DNA from: an uncultured Oscillospiraceae bacterium
GTDB lineage: Bacteria; Bacillota; Clostridia; Oscillospirales; Oscillospiraceae
Reading direction: 5' to 3'
NCBI GenBank assembly: GCA_949878425.1
Contig: CATLAL010000001.1
Location: forward strand, 62,001 to 126,000
Length of the DNA stretch: 64,000 nucleotides
Each line of letters starts with the position of its first letter. The stretch's first letter is position 1. This document shows, piece by piece, positions 62,193 through 64,000 of this stretch. The translations under genes and the position numbers were made by a program. The notes below the pieces were generated by a model, which saw nothing but the letters and a program-made list of their open reading frames with translations, did no database searches and was not told the DNA's origin.

Positions 62193-62406
62193 AGCGTTCC
62201 TGTTTTCTGTAGATTTGCCGCCTGAAGAGGCGGCTCTGTTATTATATACGCTTTTCAGAGGAAAAGCAATGGGAAAAAGGGCGTCCGGCACGCCTGCCCC
62301 ATAAAATCATTTTCTGTTGAAGACTCGATGCATGGGGGGCCGGTGGGGACACCGGCCCCTACAGAGGCAGCGCCTCCGCAGGGGCGGATGTCCGGCCAAG
62401 GGCCCG

Positions 62407-63645
62407 CTAGGACAGGTTTGAGACCGCCACAAACAGGTTGGAAATTTCATACCATGCGGCAAAATCCACGCTGCCCGTCTGGGGCAGGTGGAAAACGCTC
62501 TGAAATTCCTTCACCGCCGCCTGGGTGGCCGGACCGTAGATTCCGTCCGCCGGCGTTTTGGGGATGGCGGGAAAGTTATCCGCAATGCGGTTGAGCTGTG
62601 TCTGGATGGTGCGCACGGCTTCGCCCTCGCTGCCCAGCGTGAGGACCTCGCCGCCGTAGGACAGCGGGATGCCCTCCACCTTTTCGGCGCTTTTCAGGTA
62701 GATCTCCGCGCCGTAGTATTTGCGCAGGATGCTGATGGCGTCCCAGCCCTGCTCCGCCAGAGCTTGGGACCCCCACTGGCTCAGGCCGCTGCACTGGGTC
62801 CTCCGGCCATCGCAGTACTGGGTGAAAAGCGGCTGGGAAATTCCCTCCTTGGTGACATAAGTCGTGAAAAGGTCGTCCACCACCACGCCGATCTCCTCAA
62901 AAATGGTTCGCCCATGGAAATAGGACTGGTCAAAGGCCGTAGAGCTGGTGACTGTAAAATTGTAGCCCTTTCCCCGGTACCACTCGGTGTAGACCCGGTT
63001 GAGCGTGAAGGAGAGGATTGCCAGGACATTGGCCTTGATGGCCTCTGTCCGCCAGGTGGAATAGATCTCGCTGCACGCTACGTTTTTGATGTAGTCCTTG
63101 AAGGGGACCCAGTAGTTCTGGGCGGAGGCGTCGTCCGGCCGTCCGGCGTGGACCACGATAAACTCCGGGATCACAGGCTCCGGCAGCACCACCAGGCCCC
63201 CTGGCTCCGGCAGGGGCTTCACCGCGTCCTCCTGGGGCCTGGCAGAGGGCTCTCCCCAGAGGGCGTGGGGCGCCAGCGCAATATTTCGGATATTGAAGCC
63301 AGCGGCGCTGGCCCTTGGCATCGCCGCCCGCTGAATCGCCCGTCCTGCCGGCAGCAGCTCCACGCCGCCGATGTGGAGCCGCTGATACCCCTTCGCGGAG
63401 ACGGTGACATTATAGACGGCATAGGGCCGCTGTTCTGCTGTGCTCTCCACCACGGACCACTCCATCGGCGGCGCGGGCAGCTCGACAAAGGGCGTCTGGC
63501 CGGAAGAATCGGTGGTCAGCTCCTCCAGAACGCTGCCGTCGGCGGGGTCCGTGATCCGGACGCTGGCGCCGGCAATGGGCTGAGGCGCTTCCCCATCCGT
63601 TACAAAAATTTGCAGATCGCCTTTGTCCAGATAATTTGGATTCAT
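62407..63645 (-). CDS. SpoIID-like protein with peptidoglycan-binding domain
   Basis: A 412-residue protein without signal peptide. N-terminal beta-sandwich like a CarboxypepD_reg/Cna-B repeat (about 8-100), then a SpoIID/LytB-like domain (about 180-320, VPFKDYIKNVACSEIYSTW and SQWGSQALAEQGWDAISILRKYYG, shown in part), and a C-terminal PG_binding_1 domain (about 335-400, LTLGSEGEAVRTIQTQLNRIA, DGIYGPATQAAVKEFQ). Such proteins act in sporulation or cortex metabolism. Lack of a signal suggests release by mother-cell lysis or another path. Confidence 0.85.
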   Translation of the reverse strand: MNPNYLDKGDLQIFVTDGEAPQPIAGASVRITDPADGSVLEELTTDSSGQTPFVELPAPPMEWSVVESTAEQRPYAVYNVTVSAKGYQRLHIGGVELLPAGRAIQRAAMPRASAAGFNIRNIALAPHALWGEPSARPQEDAVKPLPEPGGLVVLPEPVIPEFIVVHAGRPDDASAQNYWVPFKDYIKNVACSEIYSTWRTEAIKANVLAILSFTLNRVYTEWYRGKGYNFTVTSSTAFDQSYFHGRTIFEEIGVVVDDLFTTYVTKEGISQPLFTQYCDGRRTQCSGLSQWGSQALAEQGWDAISILRKYYGAEIYLKSAEKVEGIPLSYGGEVLTLGSEGEAVRTIQTQLNRIADNFPAIPKTPADGIYGPATQAAVKEFQSVFHLPQTGSVDFAAWYEISNLFVAVSNLS

Positions 63646-63822
63646 AAGGGCACTCCTCCTTTCCGTATACTATTCTATGCGGGAGGGGCTCATCGGCCCC
63701 TCCTGTGCCGAACCGCTTATGGGAGCAGCTATAGCAAGCTTCAAAATAGATGCGGCTCGTCTGTAGGGGCGGGCATTGCCCGCCCGCATGATAACCGCAT
63801 TCCGTTACCGGGCAAAAATCTA

Positions 63823-63983
63823 GGGTCTGTTCACATAAGAGAAAGGAGGGAATTTTTGAGGAACTTTTTGCCCTATGCACGGCGAAAAGCTGCAGGCGTA
63901 CTGTCGTACGTCAAAACTTTTTAACGCGGCAGACGGCAAAAGCGGCCGAAAAGGCCCGCGTTTCGCCTTATGTGAACAGGCCC
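63823..63983. mobile_element. MITE-like element E5 (161 bp), nested in another repeat
   Basis: Ends GGGTCTGTTCACATAAG and CTTATGTGAACAGGCCC; TA on both sides (63821-63822, 63984-63985). Left flank CCGGGCAAAAATC and right flank GGAATAGC join to the continuous sequence CGGGCAGAAATCTAGGAATAGC of the copies at 10269 and 55918. The interior is about 90% identical to the reverse complement of E3. Confidence 0.88.
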
Positions 63984-64000
63984 TAGGAATAGCGGTGGGT

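Overview
The window is GC-rich, densely coded chromosomal DNA from a low-copy, Gram-positive style genome. Evidence for a high-GC member of the Clostridia (Oscillospiraceae / Flavonifractor-Oscillibacter type; the genus is an inference) is: the hrcA-grpE-dnaK-dnaJ order with a perfect CIRCE operator, lipoprotein signal peptides, a PdaA-type deacetylase and a SpoIID-like protein typical of spore formers, RqcP next to HU, PrsA-type foldases, and sigma-A promoters with TTGACA/TATAAT-like boxes 17 bp apart. No rRNA operon or CRISPR array was seen; there is one tRNA (Arg, anticodon CCG).

Layout. 1-4.6 kb: end of pstB, phoU, secA and a coupled small gene. 4.8-8.5 kb: rqcP, HU, a GNAT enzyme and a GH3 beta-glucosidase. 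8.5-15.2 kb: an envelope-stress type block (HtrA protease downstream of a sensor kinase/response regulator pair) and a three-gene set with a secreted nuclease. 15.3-19.7 kb: secreted carboxylesterase behind a long structured leader, an AraC regulator and a broken BrnT/BrnA toxin-antitoxin locus. 19.7-29 kb: small conserved protein, NfeD-like and HD proteins, an AbrB-ABC exporter operon, metG, an amino-acid ABC importer and pdaA. 29-33.4 kb: MoxR-DUF58-transglutaminase operon. 33.4-41.2 kb: hydroxyacid dehydrogenase, YihY-TrkA-TrkH potassium block, M29 aminopeptidase and a YoaP remnant with DUF3795 and TfoX-N genes. 41.5-45.7 kb: remnant of a conjugative-element gene, a PrsA-like foldase, a TetR regulator and a compact phage-type lysis cassette with no phage structural genes around it. 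45.8-48.4 kb: a second secreted enzyme (DUF1593/Sde182-like) with the same leader, promoter region and N-terminal stalk domain as the carboxylesterase. 48.5-54.4 kb: zinc-ribbon/TcaA-like membrane protein, MocR regulator divergent from an ECF S component, EamA transporter, flavodoxin-like reductase and tRNA-Arg. 54.6-60.1 kb: heat-shock genes. 60.2-64 kb: an ABC-F fragment, DEAD-box helicase and a SpoIID/peptidoglycan-binding protein.

Two things stand out. First, a pair of loci 30 kb apart shares a ~210-nt leader whose two copies differ by compensatory base changes in the predicted helices; it precedes two secreted proteins that share signal peptide and stalk domain but carry unrelated catalytic domains. 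Second, at least five ~160-bp (one 295-bp) MITE-like elements with related inverted ends and a shared internal core lie between genes, one of them inserted into another repeat whose empty copies are also in the window. Intergenic regions are otherwise filled with several families of palindromic repeats and terminator-like hairpins.
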